Assembly (NCBI RefSeq): GCF_029892515.1
Contig: NZ_JARXVF010000003.1
Coordinates: 434,001-498,000 of the forward strand
DNA: 64,000 bases
DNA from: Pseudaminobacter soli (ex Li et al. 2025)
Lineage (GTDB): Bacteria > Pseudomonadota > Alphaproteobacteria > Rhizobiales > Rhizobiaceae
Direction: 5' to 3'
The notes beneath the pieces were generated by a model. The model ran no database searches. It had not been told where the DNA came from and saw only the letters and a list, made by a program, of their open reading frames with translations. Every line of letters begins with the position of its first letter. The first letter of the stretch is position 1. Positions 45,653 through 55,797 of the stretch are shown here, in pieces. The position numbers and the translations under genes were made by a program.

Positions 45653-47338
45653 ATGAACACAAAGCCTGTCGCCCGCGATATACTGCGCATTGCCGTAGCT
45701 CAGCTTACCCCGGTCGTCGGCGACATCGCCGGCAATATTGCCAAGGCCAGGGAGGCGAGGGCGGATGCCGCGCGGCAGGGTGCGGACCTTGTCCTGTTCA
45801 CCGAGCTTTTCATCGCCGGATATCCGCCGGAAGACCTGGTGCTCAAGCCGGCCTTCGTGGCGGCTTGCGAGCGCGCGGCGACCGAGTTCGCAGCCGAGAC
45901 CGCCGATGGGGGACCCGGCGTCATCATCGGCACGCCGCTGCGGCGCAAGAGCGGGCTGCACAACTCAGTCATCGTGGCCGACGGCGGCAAGGTGATCGCC
46001 GAGCGCTACAAGATCGATCTGCCGAACTACGGCGAGTTCGACGAAAAGCGCGTGTTCCAGGCAGGGCCGGACATGCCGGGGCCCGTCAATTATCGAGGTG
46101 TCCGGCTAGGCATTCCCGTCTGCGAGGACATCTGGGGCGACCTCGGCGTCTGCGAGACGCTGGCGGAGTCGGGCGCTGAAATCCTTCTGGTGCCGAACGG
46201 CTCGCCCTATTGCCGCGGCAAGATCGACGTGCGTCAGCAGGTGGTGATCAAGCAGGTCATCGAAACGGGCCTTCCGGTGCTCTACGCCAACCAACTCGGC
46301 GGCCAGGACGAACTGGTCTTCGACGGCGCCTCCTTCGCCATATCGGCCGACAAGCAGCTGGCTTTCCAGATGAGCCAGTTCGAGGAGGTGGTCGTCGTCA
46401 CCGACTGGAAGCGCAGCGAAAACGGTTGGGAATGCGTCGATGGGCCGGTGTCCAGGATTCCCGATAGCGAAGAAGCCGACTACCGGGCCTGCATGCTTGG
46501 CCTGCGCGATTATGTGAACAAGAACGGCTTCAAGAACGTCGTGCTCGGCATGTCGGGCGGCATCGACTCGGCGCTGTGCGCGGCTCTCGCAGTCGACGCG
46601 CTCGGCGAAGAGCGGGTGCGCACGATCATGATGCCATACCGCTATACGTCCAGCGATTCGCTCAAGGACGCGGAGGACTGCGCCCGGGCGCTCGGCTGCC
46701 GCTATGACATCGTGCCGATCTTCGAGCCTGTCGAAGGTTTCATGCACGCGCTGACGCAGCTCTTCGAGGGCACCAAGGAGGGCATCACCGAAGAGAACCT
46801 GCAAAGCCGTGCCCGCGGCACGATCCTGATGGCGATTTCCAACAAGTTCGGCTCGATGGTGGTCACCACCGGCAACAAGTCGGAAATGTCGGTGGGCTAC
46901 GCCACGCTCTATGGCGACATGAATGGCGGCTTCAACCCGATCAAGGACCTCTACAAGATGCAGGTCTATGCGCTGGCGAGCTGGCGCAATGGCACGGTGC
47001 CGCCGGGCGCGTTGGGGCCGTCGGGCGAGGTGATCCCGCAGAACATCATCGACAAGGCTCCGTCGGCGGAGCTGCGTGAAAACCAGACTGACCAGGACTC
47101 GCTGCCGCCCTATCCGGTGCTCGACGACATTCTTGAGTGCCTGGTCGAGAACGAGATGGGCGTCGACGAAATCGTCGCGCGCGGCCACGACCGTGATCTG
47201 GTCCATCGCATCGAGCATCTGCTCTACATCGCCGAATACAAGCGCCGGCAAGCCGCGCCTGGCGTGAAGATCACCAAGAAGAATTTCGGCCGCGATCGCC
47301 GCTATCCGATCACCAACAGATTCAGGGATCGCGGATAA
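45653..47338 (+). CDS. nadE: Glutamine-dependent NAD+ synthetase
   Basis: This 561-residue two-domain enzyme has an N-terminal carbon-nitrogen hydrolase (Glu in FTELFIAGYP, Lys in ERYKIDLPNYGEF, Cys in GIPVCEDIWG) that frees ammonia from glutamine, and a C-terminal synthetase with the P-loop GMSGGIDSA that amidates deamido-NAD. Start ATG at 45653 is preferred over a frame extended by 12 residues. It ends the small Tag-like/nadE pair. Confidence 0.95.
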   Translation: MNTKPVARDILRIAVAQLTPVVGDIAGNIAKAREARADAARQGADLVLFTELFIAGYPPEDLVLKPAFVAACERAATEFAAETADGGPGVIIGTPLRRKSGLHNSVIVADGGKVIAERYKIDLPNYGEFDEKRVFQAGPDMPGPVNYRGVRLGIPVCEDIWGDLGVCETLAESGAEILLVPNGSPYCRGKIDVRQQVVIKQVIETGLPVLYANQLGGQDELVFDGASFAISADKQLAFQMSQFEEVVVVTDWKRSENGWECVDGPVSRIPDSEEADYRACMLGLRDYVNKNGFKNVVLGMSGGIDSALCAALAVDALGEERVRTIMMPYRYTSSDSLKDAEDCARALGCRYDIVPIFEPVEGFMHALTQLFEGTKEGITEENLQSRARGTILMAISNKFGSMVVTTGNKSEMSVGYATLYGDMNGGFNPIKDLYKMQVYALASWRNGTVPPGALGPSGEVIPQNIIDKAPSAELRENQTDQDSLPPYPVLDDILECLVENEMGVDEIVARGHDRDLVHRIEHLLYIAEYKRRQAAPGVKITKKNFGRDRRYPITNRFRDRG

Positions 47339-47364
47339 ATCCTTGTTTTCAAAGGGAGGTGGCC

Positions 47365-47778
47365 GTGACTGACTATGAGATCAGTTTCGACAGGGCGCGG
47401 ATCGATTTCCGCGCCACTTCCGAAATTCTGAAAGCGGCCTATTGGGGCAAGCACCGCACCGATGCGGGCCACGAGCAGGCCTTCGCCAATTCGCTCTGCG
47501 CTGCCGCCTACTTGAACGGCCAGCAAGTGGCCTTTGCCCGCGCCGTCACCGACCGCACCTATTTCGGCTATCTCTGCGACATCATGGTCTGGCCCGAGCA
47601 TCGCGGGCAGGGGCTGGGCCGCAGGCTGGTCAAGGCGTTCCTCGATCATCCCGAACTCGGCTGCATCCTGCACTGGGGCCTGTCGACATCGGATGCGCAT
47701 GGCGTCTACGAAAAGCTCGGCTTCGTCCGGTCGACGGACGGGCAGTATATGCGCCTGTCGCGCACGCCATCGTCCTGA
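47365..47778 (+). CDS. GNAT family acetyltransferase
   Basis: This 137-residue protein has GNAT motif A (VWPEHRGQGLGRRLVKAFLDH) and motif B (STSDAHGVYEKLGFV). The start is a GTG at 47365 with AGGGAGG six bases upstream; a GTG at 47359 lies directly on the ribosome-binding site. Substrate is unknown. It follows nadE by 26 nt. Confidence 0.88.
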   Translation: MTDYEISFDRARIDFRATSEILKAAYWGKHRTDAGHEQAFANSLCAAAYLNGQQVAFARAVTDRTYFGYLCDIMVWPEHRGQGLGRRLVKAFLDHPELGCILHWGLSTSDAHGVYEKLGFVRSTDGQYMRLSRTPSS

Positions 47779-48189
47779 GCGTCTTACGTCGGTCTAAAGT
47801 TCTCTTTGCTAATTTGTTGCAGCTTTACCGCACCGTTTGATCCAAAGCAGCTTTCCTGGGCCTGCGGTCTTGGCGAACACAATTGCCTATTCTATAAGCA
47901 ACTTCCCGCGTTTCCCCGCTTCGGGAGGGCACGAATGACAGAATTTGACATCGTTATGCGAGGTTCCGAGGCCTAGCTCTCAAGCGCGGCGCCGACGAGG
48001 ATTGCCCTCATTCGGCCAAGCTTCGGGTTAGGTCTTCTTCAGCCTCGGTCACCGCCGGCGGGTTTCCGGCTGGTTGCCAAATTCGTTTTCGTACCCCGCA
48101 TCTCCCGGTCGGCTTTGCCGTCCTTTCGCGGTGTTTCCATAGCTGACTTCTTATTGGGATCGGGCGGCTTGTCGCCCCCGAATGACATT
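47779..48189. other. Non-coding region before the ABC exporter
   Basis: A 411-nt gap. It has a 13-codon frame with a good ribosome-binding site (47935-47976) and otherwise no coding sign. The rest is presumed promoter region of the ABC exporter gene. Confidence 0.5.
47935..47976 (+). CDS. Possible 13-residue leader peptide
   Basis: ATG with GGGAGGG seven bases upstream opens a frame of 13 codons (MTEFDIVMRGSEA) ending in TAG, about 215 nt before the ABC exporter. The N-terminal wording resembles the start of amidohydrolases, so it may instead be a decayed gene start. No repeated codons that would suggest attenuation are seen. Confidence 0.25.
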   Translation: MTEFDIVMRGSEA

Positions 48190-49992
48190 ATGGCTCGTTT
48201 TCGTATCGACTGGCGCGGCGGGGCGTTCCGCAGTGTCTTCGGCTTCACTGCCCAGCATTGGCGCCGCCAGCCTGTCCGGCTGACGGTGATCGGCATTGCA
48301 GTGCTTTTGTCGACCATGGCCGACGTTCTCACGCCGCTTTACTCCGGCCGGCTGGTCGATGCCGTCGCCTCCGGCGCGGCAAGCGATGTCGTGGCCTGGA
48401 ATGCTGCGGTTTCGGCATTCGTCATGCTGCTTGCGTTGGCGCTTGGCGCGATCGTCATGCGGTACGTCACCTTCATGGGCATCGTGAAGCTGACGCTCGA
48501 CATGATGTCCGACATCGCCTCCGATGCCTTTTTCCGCATCCAGCGTTTCTCGACCGACTGGCACGCGAACGCCTTCGCCGGCTCGACCGTGCGTAAGGTG
48601 ACGCGTGGCATGTGGGCGCTAGACCTGCTGAACGACACGATCCTGATCGCTCTTCTACCGTCGCTGGTGATGCTGGTCGGCTCGACCATCCTGCTGGCCT
48701 GGTATTGGCCGATGATGGGCCTTATCGTGGCGGTCGGCTCGCTGCTCTACATCGTGCTGACGGTGTCGCTCTCGCTCAGCTACGTCGCGCCGGCGGCGAG
48801 CCTTGCCAACCGCTGGGACACAAAGCTGGGCGGTGCGCTGGCCGATGCGGTGAGCTGCAACTCCGTCGTCAAGGCTTTCGGCGCCGAGCATCGGGAAGAT
48901 GCGGTCCTGTCGAAGGTTCTGGGCAAGTGGCAGCACCGCACCGACCGCACCTGGTCGCGCGGCACGATCAACGGCACGGCGCAGGGCGTGACGCTGCTTA
49001 TCCTGCGCGCTGCGGTGATCGGCTTTGCGCTGCTTCTCTGGGCGAATGGGCAGGCAAGCGCCGGCGACATCGCCTTCGTGCTGACCTCGTTCTTCGTGCT
49101 CCAGGGCTATCTACGCGACGTCGGCATGCATGTGCGCAACCTGCAGCGCTCGGTCAACGACATGGAGGAACTCGTCGACATCCACGGCCAGCCCCTGGGC
49201 ATCGATGACAAGCCGCACGCGAGGTCGATCGAGATCACCGATGGTGAAATCAAGTTCGACAAGGTGACCTTCCACTATGGCAGCCACCATTTGCCGCTCT
49301 ATCGCGACTTCTCCGTCACGATCAAAGCGGGCGAGCGGGTGGGGCTTGTCGGACATTCGGGCTCCGGCAAGACGACCTTCGTCAAGCTCATCCAGCGGCT
49401 CTACGACGTCAGCGGCGGGCGCGTCCTGATCGACGGACAGGACATCTCGCAGGCGCGGCAGTCCTCGCTGCGTTCGCAGATCGCCATCGTGCAGCAGGAG
49501 CCGATCCTGTTCCACCGGTCACTGGCCGAGAACATAGCCTATGCTCGGCCCGGCGCCACGCAGGCGGAGATCGAGAAGGCGGCAAAGCTCGCGAGCGCGC
49601 ACGACTTCATCACCCGCCTGCCGAAGGGCTATGGCACGCTGGTGGGTGAGCGCGGGGTGAAGCTGTCGGGCGGCGAGCGCCAGCGTGTGGCGATAGCCCG
49701 GGCCTTCCTGGCCGACGCACGGATCCTGATCCTGGACGAGGCAACCTCGAGCCTGGATTCGGAATCGGAGGTGCTGATCCAGCAGGCGATGGAGCGGCTG
49801 ATGGTCGGGCGGACCACGCTCGTCATCGCGCACCGGCTTTCCACCGTGCAGGCGCTCGACCGGCTCTTGGTGTTCGATCGCGGCCGCATCGTGGAAGAGG
49901 GCGACCACGCTGCCCTCATTCGGCTCAACAACGGCATCTATCGCCGCCTGTTTGAGCGGCAGGCGCTGGAACTGACCAAGGGCCTAGTCTGA
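48190..49992 (+). CDS. ABC exporter, permease-ATPase fusion
   Basis: This 600-residue half-transporter has six membrane segments (about 30-320) and an ATPase domain with Walker A GHSGSGKTTF, signature LSGGERQR, Walker B ILILDEATS and H-loop VIAHRL. It resembles MsbA/lipid or drug exporters; the substrate is unknown. ATG at 48190; a frame beginning 75 nt upstream lacks a ribosome-binding site. A hairpin without T-tract (50004-50027) follows. Confidence 0.9.
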   Translation: MARFRIDWRGGAFRSVFGFTAQHWRRQPVRLTVIGIAVLLSTMADVLTPLYSGRLVDAVASGAASDVVAWNAAVSAFVMLLALALGAIVMRYVTFMGIVKLTLDMMSDIASDAFFRIQRFSTDWHANAFAGSTVRKVTRGMWALDLLNDTILIALLPSLVMLVGSTILLAWYWPMMGLIVAVGSLLYIVLTVSLSLSYVAPAASLANRWDTKLGGALADAVSCNSVVKAFGAEHREDAVLSKVLGKWQHRTDRTWSRGTINGTAQGVTLLILRAAVIGFALLLWANGQASAGDIAFVLTSFFVLQGYLRDVGMHVRNLQRSVNDMEELVDIHGQPLGIDDKPHARSIEITDGEIKFDKVTFHYGSHHLPLYRDFSVTIKAGERVGLVGHSGSGKTTFVKLIQRLYDVSGGRVLIDGQDISQARQSSLRSQIAIVQQEPILFHRSLAENIAYARPGATQAEIEKAAKLASAHDFITRLPKGYGTLVGERGVKLSGGERQRVAIARAFLADARILILDEATSSLDSESEVLIQQAMERLMVGRTTLVIAHRLSTVQALDRLLVFDRGRIVEEGDHAALIRLNNGIYRRLFERQALELTKGLV

Positions 49993-50003
49993 AAAGGGTA
50001 TTG

Positions 50004-50027
50004 TGGGCCACGCTTTGCCGTGGCCCA
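50004..50027 (+). terminator. Hairpin after the ABC exporter
   Basis: TGGGCCACG (50004-50012) and CGTGGCCCA (50019-50027) pair perfectly around six bases but have no T-tract, so termination is uncertain. Confidence 0.5.
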
Positions 50028-50079
50028 TGATCCGCATGGCAGCCTTGCCAATGTCCTAAGCATCCGTTAACCGGTGCAA

Positions 50080-51453
50080 ATGACCGTAACCGTTCGCTTC
50101 GCTCCGTCGCCGACAGGCCGTATCCACATCGGCAATGCGCGCACCGCGCTGTTCAACTGGCTGTTTGCCCTGAAGAATGGCGGCCGCTTCGTCCAACGCT
50201 TCGACGACACCGACATCGCGCGCTCGAAGCAGGAATATGCCGACGCCATTCTCTATGACCTGCACTGGCTGGGCATTTTCCCGGATGCCACCGAGTATCA
50301 GTCGCGTCGCTTCGGCCGTTACGACGAAGTCACGGAATGGATGAAGGCAGCCGGGCTGCTCTATGCCTGCTACGAGACGCAGGAAGAGCTCGAACTGCGC
50401 CGCAAGATCCGCCTTTCGCGAAAGCTGCCGCCGGTCTATGGCCGCGAGGCGCTGAAGCTTACGCCTGAGGAACGCGAGGCTCTGGAGGCCGAAGGCCGCA
50501 AGCCGCACTGGCGCTTCCTGCTGCCCAATTTCAAGCACGACCCGTTCGAAACCGAACGTACCGAGATCCACTGGAACGATCTCGTACGCGGCGAGGAGAC
50601 CGTGGATCTCGCTTCGCTCTCGGACCCGGTTCTGGTGCGCGAGGACGGGACCTATCTCTACACGCTGCCTTCCGTGGTCGACGATATCGACATGGGCATC
50701 ACCCATATCATCCGCGGCGACGACCATGTCACCAACACCGGCGTGCAGATCGCGCTGTTCCGCGCGCTGGGCGCCGAGGCGCCGATCTTCGGCCACCACA
50801 ACATGCTGACAACGAGCGGCGGCGAGGGGCTGTCGAAGCGCACGGGCGCGCTGTCGATTTCGGGCCTGCGCGAATCCGGCATCGAACCTATGGCGGTTGC
50901 CTCTCTGGCGGTGCTGATCGGCTCGTCGGAAAACGTTGCCGCCATGCCGAGCATGTCGGAACTGGCCTCCCATTTCGATCCGGCGGCGACGTCCAAGTCG
51001 GCTTCGAAATTCGATCCGGACGAGCTCGTCGTCCTCAACCGTACGCTGCTTCACAAGATGCCGTTCGAGCAGGCCCAAGACCGACTCTCGGCCCTCGGCG
51101 TATCGGGCGATCAGGCGGAAGCCTTCTGGCTTGCTGTGCGCGGCAATCTCGACAGGCTGGCGGATGCCGCAGGCTGGTGGCGTATCGTCCGTCAGGGACC
51201 GGAGCAGCCGGCGGAACTGTCCGAAGGTGATGCCGAGTTCGTGGGGCAGGCGCTCGACCTTCTGCCCGAAGAACCCTGGGATCGCGAAACCTGGAAGTCG
51301 TGGACCAATGCGGTGAAGGAAGCGACCGGCCGAAAGGGCAAGGCCTTGTTCATGCCGCTGCGCCTGGCGCTTACTGGCCTGGCTTCCGGCCCGGAGCTCG
51401 CAGATCTATTGCCCCTTCTGGGTCGGGAAGGAACACTGGCCCGACGACCCTGA
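50080..51453 (+). CDS. gltX: Glutamyl-tRNA synthetase
   Basis: This 457-residue class I synthetase has the HIGH-type motif [13 protein letters not shown] and the KMSKS-type motif LSKRTG. Many alphaproteobacteria carry two GltX enzymes, one sometimes specialised for tRNA-Gln; which type this is cannot be told. The ATG at 50080 is preferred to a GTG six bases earlier. Its 3' end overlaps the convergent gene by 83 bp. Confidence 0.93.
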   Translation: MTVTVRFAPSPTGRIHIGNARTALFNWLFALKNGGRFVQRFDDTDIARSKQEYADAILYDLHWLGIFPDATEYQSRRFGRYDEVTEWMKAAGLLYACYETQEELELRRKIRLSRKLPPVYGREALKLTPEEREALEAEGRKPHWRFLLPNFKHDPFETERTEIHWNDLVRGEETVDLASLSDPVLVREDGTYLYTLPSVVDDIDMGITHIIRGDDHVTNTGVQIALFRALGAEAPIFGHHNMLTTSGGEGLSKRTGALSISGLRESGIEPMAVASLAVLIGSSENVAAMPSMSELASHFDPAATSKSASKFDPDELVVLNRTLLHKMPFEQAQDRLSALGVSGDQAEAFWLAVRGNLDRLADAAGWWRIVRQGPEQPAELSEGDAEFVGQALDLLPEEPWDRETWKSWTNAVKEATGRKGKALFMPLRLALTGLASGPELADLLPLLGREGTLARRP

Positions 51454-52288
51454 CCTTGCGGTTCGGGTCGAGGTCGCGCTCGACCGGCGGCTCGCGTGTC
51501 GCGCTGCTGGCCGTCTTAACCTTGGCAGGCGAGGCGGGAGGCTCCGGCTTTACGATGGACGATGAATGGGTCGGATCGGATGCCGTCGCCGGGGCATCGG
51601 GCCGCGGGGGATTGCCGGCGATGATCTCGAAGCCGGAGGACTGCTGGCCCGTATCATCGACGGGATCCAGCGTCTGTCGCTCAATAGCCTGATTGTCGTT
51701 TAGCGAGGCGGTGTCGCTCTGTTCGCCAGAGGCATATCCGTCGTCTTGATCGCTGACTGCAGCCTCGTCGCTCTGTTCGTTGGGCCCGGCCTCGTTGAGG
51801 ATCTGGTCGATTGTGCGTCCGTTCCTGGCGTCCGCATCGGTCGTGGAATCCAGAGGATATGAGTCCGCTTCCTGGCGGCAGCCATTGGCATCTAGCGCCG
51901 CGATGATTTCTTCAGGCGACCTTGCGGGAGCAACATAAGCGGCCTCGGCGCGCGCGCGTTGCAGGCTGTCGAGATTGCTCTCCATCTTCGCCAGGGTGGC
52001 GTTCAGGCTGGTGCAGTTCTCCGCGCCGCGCCCGGTCGAGGAAAAGCCGCAGCCGGTCACTTGCGCACGATTCCGCAGCTTGACGATCTGATCGCGCTGC
52101 TTGGCGATCGCGGTGTCGTATTTGGCCGTATTGGGCGCCTGGCGAGGCGCGAGGCCAACCAGCTCGGCTTCGAGCTGGTCGCACAGGCGAGGATTGGCAG
52201 GGGCTTGCGCGATAGCGGCGAAGACGCCTGAGGAGGTGCCGGCAAGGATAGCAATTGCCTTGAGGAACCTTTTTGACCCGGCCGTCAT
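51371..52288 (-). CDS. Secreted protein with coiled-coil and acidic tail
   Basis: This 305-residue protein has a signal peptide (about 1-27), a Cys-containing helical part ([26 protein letters not shown], then a coiled-coil with [13 protein letters not shown]) and a long acidic/Ser/Pro-rich tail. The front part resembles the DUF2865 group of rhizobia but the usual C-terminal Cys motif is missing. It converges with gltX with an 83-bp overlap. GGAG precedes the ATG. Confidence 0.75.
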   Translation of the reverse strand: MTAGSKRFLKAIAILAGTSSGVFAAIAQAPANPRLCDQLEAELVGLAPRQAPNTAKYDTAIAKQRDQIVKLRNRAQVTGCGFSSTGRGAENCTSLNATLAKMESNLDSLQRARAEAAYVAPARSPEEIIAALDANGCRQEADSYPLDSTTDADARNGRTIDQILNEAGPNEQSDEAAVSDQDDGYASGEQSDTASLNDNQAIERQTLDPVDDTGQQSSGFEIIAGNPPRPDAPATASDPTHSSSIVKPEPPASPAKVKTASSATREPPVERDLDPNRKVRVVGPVFLPDPEGAIDLRAPGRKPGQ

Positions 52289-52394
52289 CTTCACTCCGAT
52301 ATTCCTTCGCCCCCCGCTGTGGCGCCTAGCACAAGCGGGGTTAACTGCCGATTTACACTTAAAATCCGGTCTCTCGGATTTCGTTCCGTTTCCC

Positions 52395-54722
52395 TCAGTC
52401 CGGCTTGGCCAGCGTCGCCTGGGCCCTGTGCCCGGCTTCAACGACGGCCAGCGCGGTCATGTTGACCACGCCGCGCGACGTCACAGAGGGCGTCAGGATG
52501 TGTGCGGGCTGTGCCGTGCCGAGCAGGATCGGGCCGACATGCAGCGCATCCATCATCATCTTGACGGTGTTCAGGGTGATGTTGGCCGCGTCGAGGTTCG
52601 GGAAGACGAGAAGATTGGCTTCGCCCTTCAGCGTCGAGTGCGGATAGACCCTCTGCCGCAGGTGCTCTGAAAGCGCCGAATCGGCATGCATTTCACCGTC
52701 GCATTGCAGGTCGGGCGCCACTCGCTTCAGGATCTCGGCTGCCTCGCGCATCTTCAGCGCGCTCGGCGCGTCGCGCGAGCCGAAATTCGAGAAGGACAGC
52801 AGCGCGGCCTTGGGCTCGATGCCGAAGCGGCGGATTTCCTCGGCCGCCAGGATCGTCATCTCGGCGATCTCTTCCGCGGTCGGGTCGATGGTGACGTAGG
52901 TGTCGGTGAGGAAGATGACGCCACGGCTCGTGATCAGCATGGAAAGTGCCGAGAGATCGTGATCCCGCACGCCTTCGCGAGCGCCGACCAGCAGCTTCAC
53001 GTGGCGCAGGTGGCGGGCGAAGCGACCGTCGAGACCGCAGATCATGGCGTCGGCTTCGCCGCGGCGTACCGCAAGGCCCGCGATCACCGTGCTCTCGGTG
53101 CGGACCATGGTGCGCGCCGCTTCCTGGGTGATGCCGCGCCGGCCGCCGAGTTCGATCAGCAGTTCGACATAGTCGCGATAGCGCGGATCGTCTTCCGGAT
53201 TGATCAGCTCGAAGTCGGTGCCCGGCCGGATGCGCAGGCCATAGCGGCGCAAGCGCACGTCAACGACGTTAGGACGGCCGATGAGGATCGGCTGGGCGAT
53301 GCCTTCCTCCAGCACCACCTGTGCCGCGCGCAGCACGCGCTCGTCCTCGCCATCGGCATAGATGACGCGCTTTGCGCTGGAAGCCTTGGCAGCGGAGAAC
53401 ACCGGCTTCATCACGAGGCCGGAGCGGAAGACGAAGCGGTTGAGCCGGTCGAGATAGGCCGGGAAATCGGTGATCGGGCGGGTAGCCACGCCGCTTTCGC
53501 AAGCTGCCTTGGCCACGGCCGGGGCGATACGCAGGATGAGGCGCGGATCGAACGGCGAGGGGATCAGGAAGTCCGGCCCGAACATCGGCGTCTCGCCCGA
53601 ATAGGCCTTTGCGGCGACGTCGGAAGGCTCCTCTCGCGCCAGCGAGGCGATCGCGCGGACCGCTGCCAGCTTCATCTCTTCGTTGATGGCGCTCGCTCCG
53701 CAATCGAGCGCGCCGCGGAAGATGTAGGGGAAGCAAAGGACGTTGTTGACCTGGTTGGGGAAGTCAGAGCGCCCGGTGCAGATCATGGCGTCGGGGCGGG
53801 CGGCGCGCGCCACTTCCGGCATGATTTCAGGCGTCGGGTTGGCCAAGGCAAGGATCAGCGGCTTTTCGGCCATATCCTTCAGCAGTTCCGGCCGCAGGAC
53901 GCCGGCAGCGGAGAGGCCCAGGAAAACGTCGGTGCCACCGATGACATCGTCCAGCGTCCGCGCGTTGGTGTCCTTGACGTAAGGATCCTTCCAGCGGTCC
54001 ATTTCCTCGACGCGGCCTTTATAGGCGACGCCGTAGCGGTCCGTGACCCAGATGTTCTCGACCTTGGCGCCGAGCGAGACGAGCAGGTTGAGGCAGGCAA
54101 GTGCTGCCGCGCCGGCGCCCGAGGTGACGATCTTGACGTCCTCGATCTTCTTGCCGGCAAGCTCCAGCCCGTTGAGGATGGCAGCGGCGACGATGATGGC
54201 GGTGCCGTGCTGGTCGTCATGGAAGACGGGGATCTTCATCCGCGCCTTGAGCTGCTCTTCGACCTCGAAGCATTCAGGCGCCTTGATGTCCTCAAGATTG
54301 ATGCCGCCGAAGGTTGGTTCCAGCGCGGCGATGGTCTCGACCATGCGATCGATTTCCGGCGCGTCGATCTCGATGTCAAACACGTCGATGCCGGCGAATT
54401 TCTTGAAGAGGACTGCCTTGCCTTCCATCACAGGCTTGGAAGCGAGCGGGCCGATATTGCCGAGACCGAGAACGGCGGTGCCGTTGGAGATCACGGCCAC
54501 GAGGTTGGCGCGGGCGGTGTAGTCGGCTGCCGTCGCGGGCTCGTCGCGGATCGCAAGGCACGGAGCGGCAACGCCGGGCGAATAGGCGAGCGCCAGGTCG
54601 CGCTGGTTGCCGAGCGGCTTGGTCGCCTGGATCTCGAGTTTTCCCGCAACGGGATATTTGTGGAAGAACAGCGCCGCCTCGTTGAGGTCGGAGCGTGCCG
54701 CGTTGTCTTTTTCGGTATCCAT
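52395..54722 (-). CDS. Malic enzyme fused to phosphotransacetylase-like domain
   Basis: This 775-residue protein has a malic enzyme domain ([23 protein letters not shown]-type segment [28 protein letters not shown]) and from about residue 430 a phosphate-acetyltransferase-like domain. In Sinorhizobium the second domain is inactive as PTA and mediates assembly and acetyl-CoA control. It is NAD or NADP type; sequence alone does not decide. Start ATG 54722 fits the family; longer frames upstream are not used. Confidence 0.93.
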   Translation of the reverse strand: MDTEKDNAARSDLNEAALFFHKYPVAGKLEIQATKPLGNQRDLALAYSPGVAAPCLAIRDEPATAADYTARANLVAVISNGTAVLGLGNIGPLASKPVMEGKAVLFKKFAGIDVFDIEIDAPEIDRMVETIAALEPTFGGINLEDIKAPECFEVEEQLKARMKIPVFHDDQHGTAIIVAAAILNGLELAGKKIEDVKIVTSGAGAAALACLNLLVSLGAKVENIWVTDRYGVAYKGRVEEMDRWKDPYVKDTNARTLDDVIGGTDVFLGLSAAGVLRPELLKDMAEKPLILALANPTPEIMPEVARAARPDAMICTGRSDFPNQVNNVLCFPYIFRGALDCGASAINEEMKLAAVRAIASLAREEPSDVAAKAYSGETPMFGPDFLIPSPFDPRLILRIAPAVAKAACESGVATRPITDFPAYLDRLNRFVFRSGLVMKPVFSAAKASSAKRVIYADGEDERVLRAAQVVLEEGIAQPILIGRPNVVDVRLRRYGLRIRPGTDFELINPEDDPRYRDYVELLIELGGRRGITQEAARTMVRTESTVIAGLAVRRGEADAMICGLDGRFARHLRHVKLLVGAREGVRDHDLSALSMLITSRGVIFLTDTYVTIDPTAEEIAEMTILAAEEIRRFGIEPKAALLSFSNFGSRDAPSALKMREAAEILKRVAPDLQCDGEMHADSALSEHLRQRVYPHSTLKGEANLLVFPNLDAANITLNTVKMMMDALHVGPILLGTAQPAHILTPSVTSRGVVNMTALAVVEAGHRAQATLAKPD

Positions 54723-54898
54723 TTCAGCCGCTTTAATCCGCTCGGTCGTCAGGGCCTGACCCTGGACCATGTTTTTAACACGCAACGCCGCGTTTTCGAG
54801 ATCGTTCACCGACCGAAAACGCGGGCAATCGCCAAGTTTTCGTGATTCCAAATGGTTGGAACCACTAATTCACAAATTGAGACCGATCTGTGATCGGC

Positions 54899-55678
54899 TC
54901 AGAAGGCGCTCACATAGAGCCCGCCATCCACCGGTATGTTCTGGCCGGTAAGATAGCCCGCATGCGCCGAGCAGAGGAAGGCGCAAATCTGGCCAAACTC
55001 CTCCGGCGTGCCGAGTCGCTTGGCTGGAATGTCGGCGCTCAGGCGTTCCTTGCGCTCCTTTGCAGCCTCCGACGTCTCGACTTCGCCGTTTCCGTGCGTC
55101 GTGCGCAGGCGGTCAGTGTCGAGCTTGCCGGGCAGCATGTTGTTGATGGTGACGTTGCGGCTGATGACGGTGCGCGCCACGCCGGCCAAGAACGAGGTGA
55201 GGCCCGCGCGTGCGCCCGACGACAGGTCCAGCCCCGGGATCGGCACGTAGACCGACAGCGACGTAATGTTGACGATGCGGCCGAAGCCGCGTTCGGCCAT
55301 GCCGTCGATGACGGCCTGAACGAGCTCGATCGGCGTGATCATGTTGTTGGTGACGCCGTCGATCAATTTCTTGCGATCGAGTTCGGCCAGCGGGCGCGGG
55401 GGCGGCCCACCATTGTTGTTGACGAGGATGTCGGGAGAGGGCGCCGCGGCCAGCAGGGCCTTCTGCACGGCCGGATCGGCAACATCGCCCACCACCTCAA
55501 TGACGCTGACACCGAAGCGGTCGCGGATTTCCTGGGCGGTCTTTGCCAGTTTCTCTTCATCGCGACCGTTCACGACCAGATTGCAGCCTGCCTCGGCCAG
55601 GGCCATGGCGCATCCGCGCCCAAGCCCCCGGCTCGATGCGCACACGATTGCCGTCTTTCCCCGAATGCCGAGATCCAT
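54899..55678 (-). CDS. Atypical short-chain dehydrogenase
   Basis: This 259-residue SDR has the nucleotide motif CASSRGLGRGCAMALAE and NNNGGPPP, but the catalytic Tyr-x3-Lys is missing: where it is expected the chain reads LDLSSGARAGLTSFLAGVAR. A subgroup with SGARAGLT is known to exist in bacteria and may be inactive or use another residue. GGAGAAG precedes the ATG at 55678. It is divergent from the LpxH-like gene. Confidence 0.85.
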   Translation of the reverse strand: MDLGIRGKTAIVCASSRGLGRGCAMALAEAGCNLVVNGRDEEKLAKTAQEIRDRFGVSVIEVVGDVADPAVQKALLAAAPSPDILVNNNGGPPPRPLAELDRKKLIDGVTNNMITPIELVQAVIDGMAERGFGRIVNITSLSVYVPIPGLDLSSGARAGLTSFLAGVARTVISRNVTINNMLPGKLDTDRLRTTHGNGEVETSEAAKERKERLSADIPAKRLGTPEEFGQICAFLCSAHAGYLTGQNIPVDGGLYVSAF

Positions 55679-55797
55679 GATTTGCTTCTCCGATTTGCAG
55701 GCCGATAACCTATCCCTTGTCACGGAAACCGCAACCGTCATACGCCTGTTGCATGAATCTGGGCATAGGCAGCGCAACCGTTAACGGAACGAATGCC

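Noticed and set aside
52686-54845. A 719-codon open frame opposite the malic enzyme gene
   Set aside because: It mirrors a high-GC gene whose reverse strand stays open by chance; the malic enzyme shows clear family motifs and the antisense translation does not.
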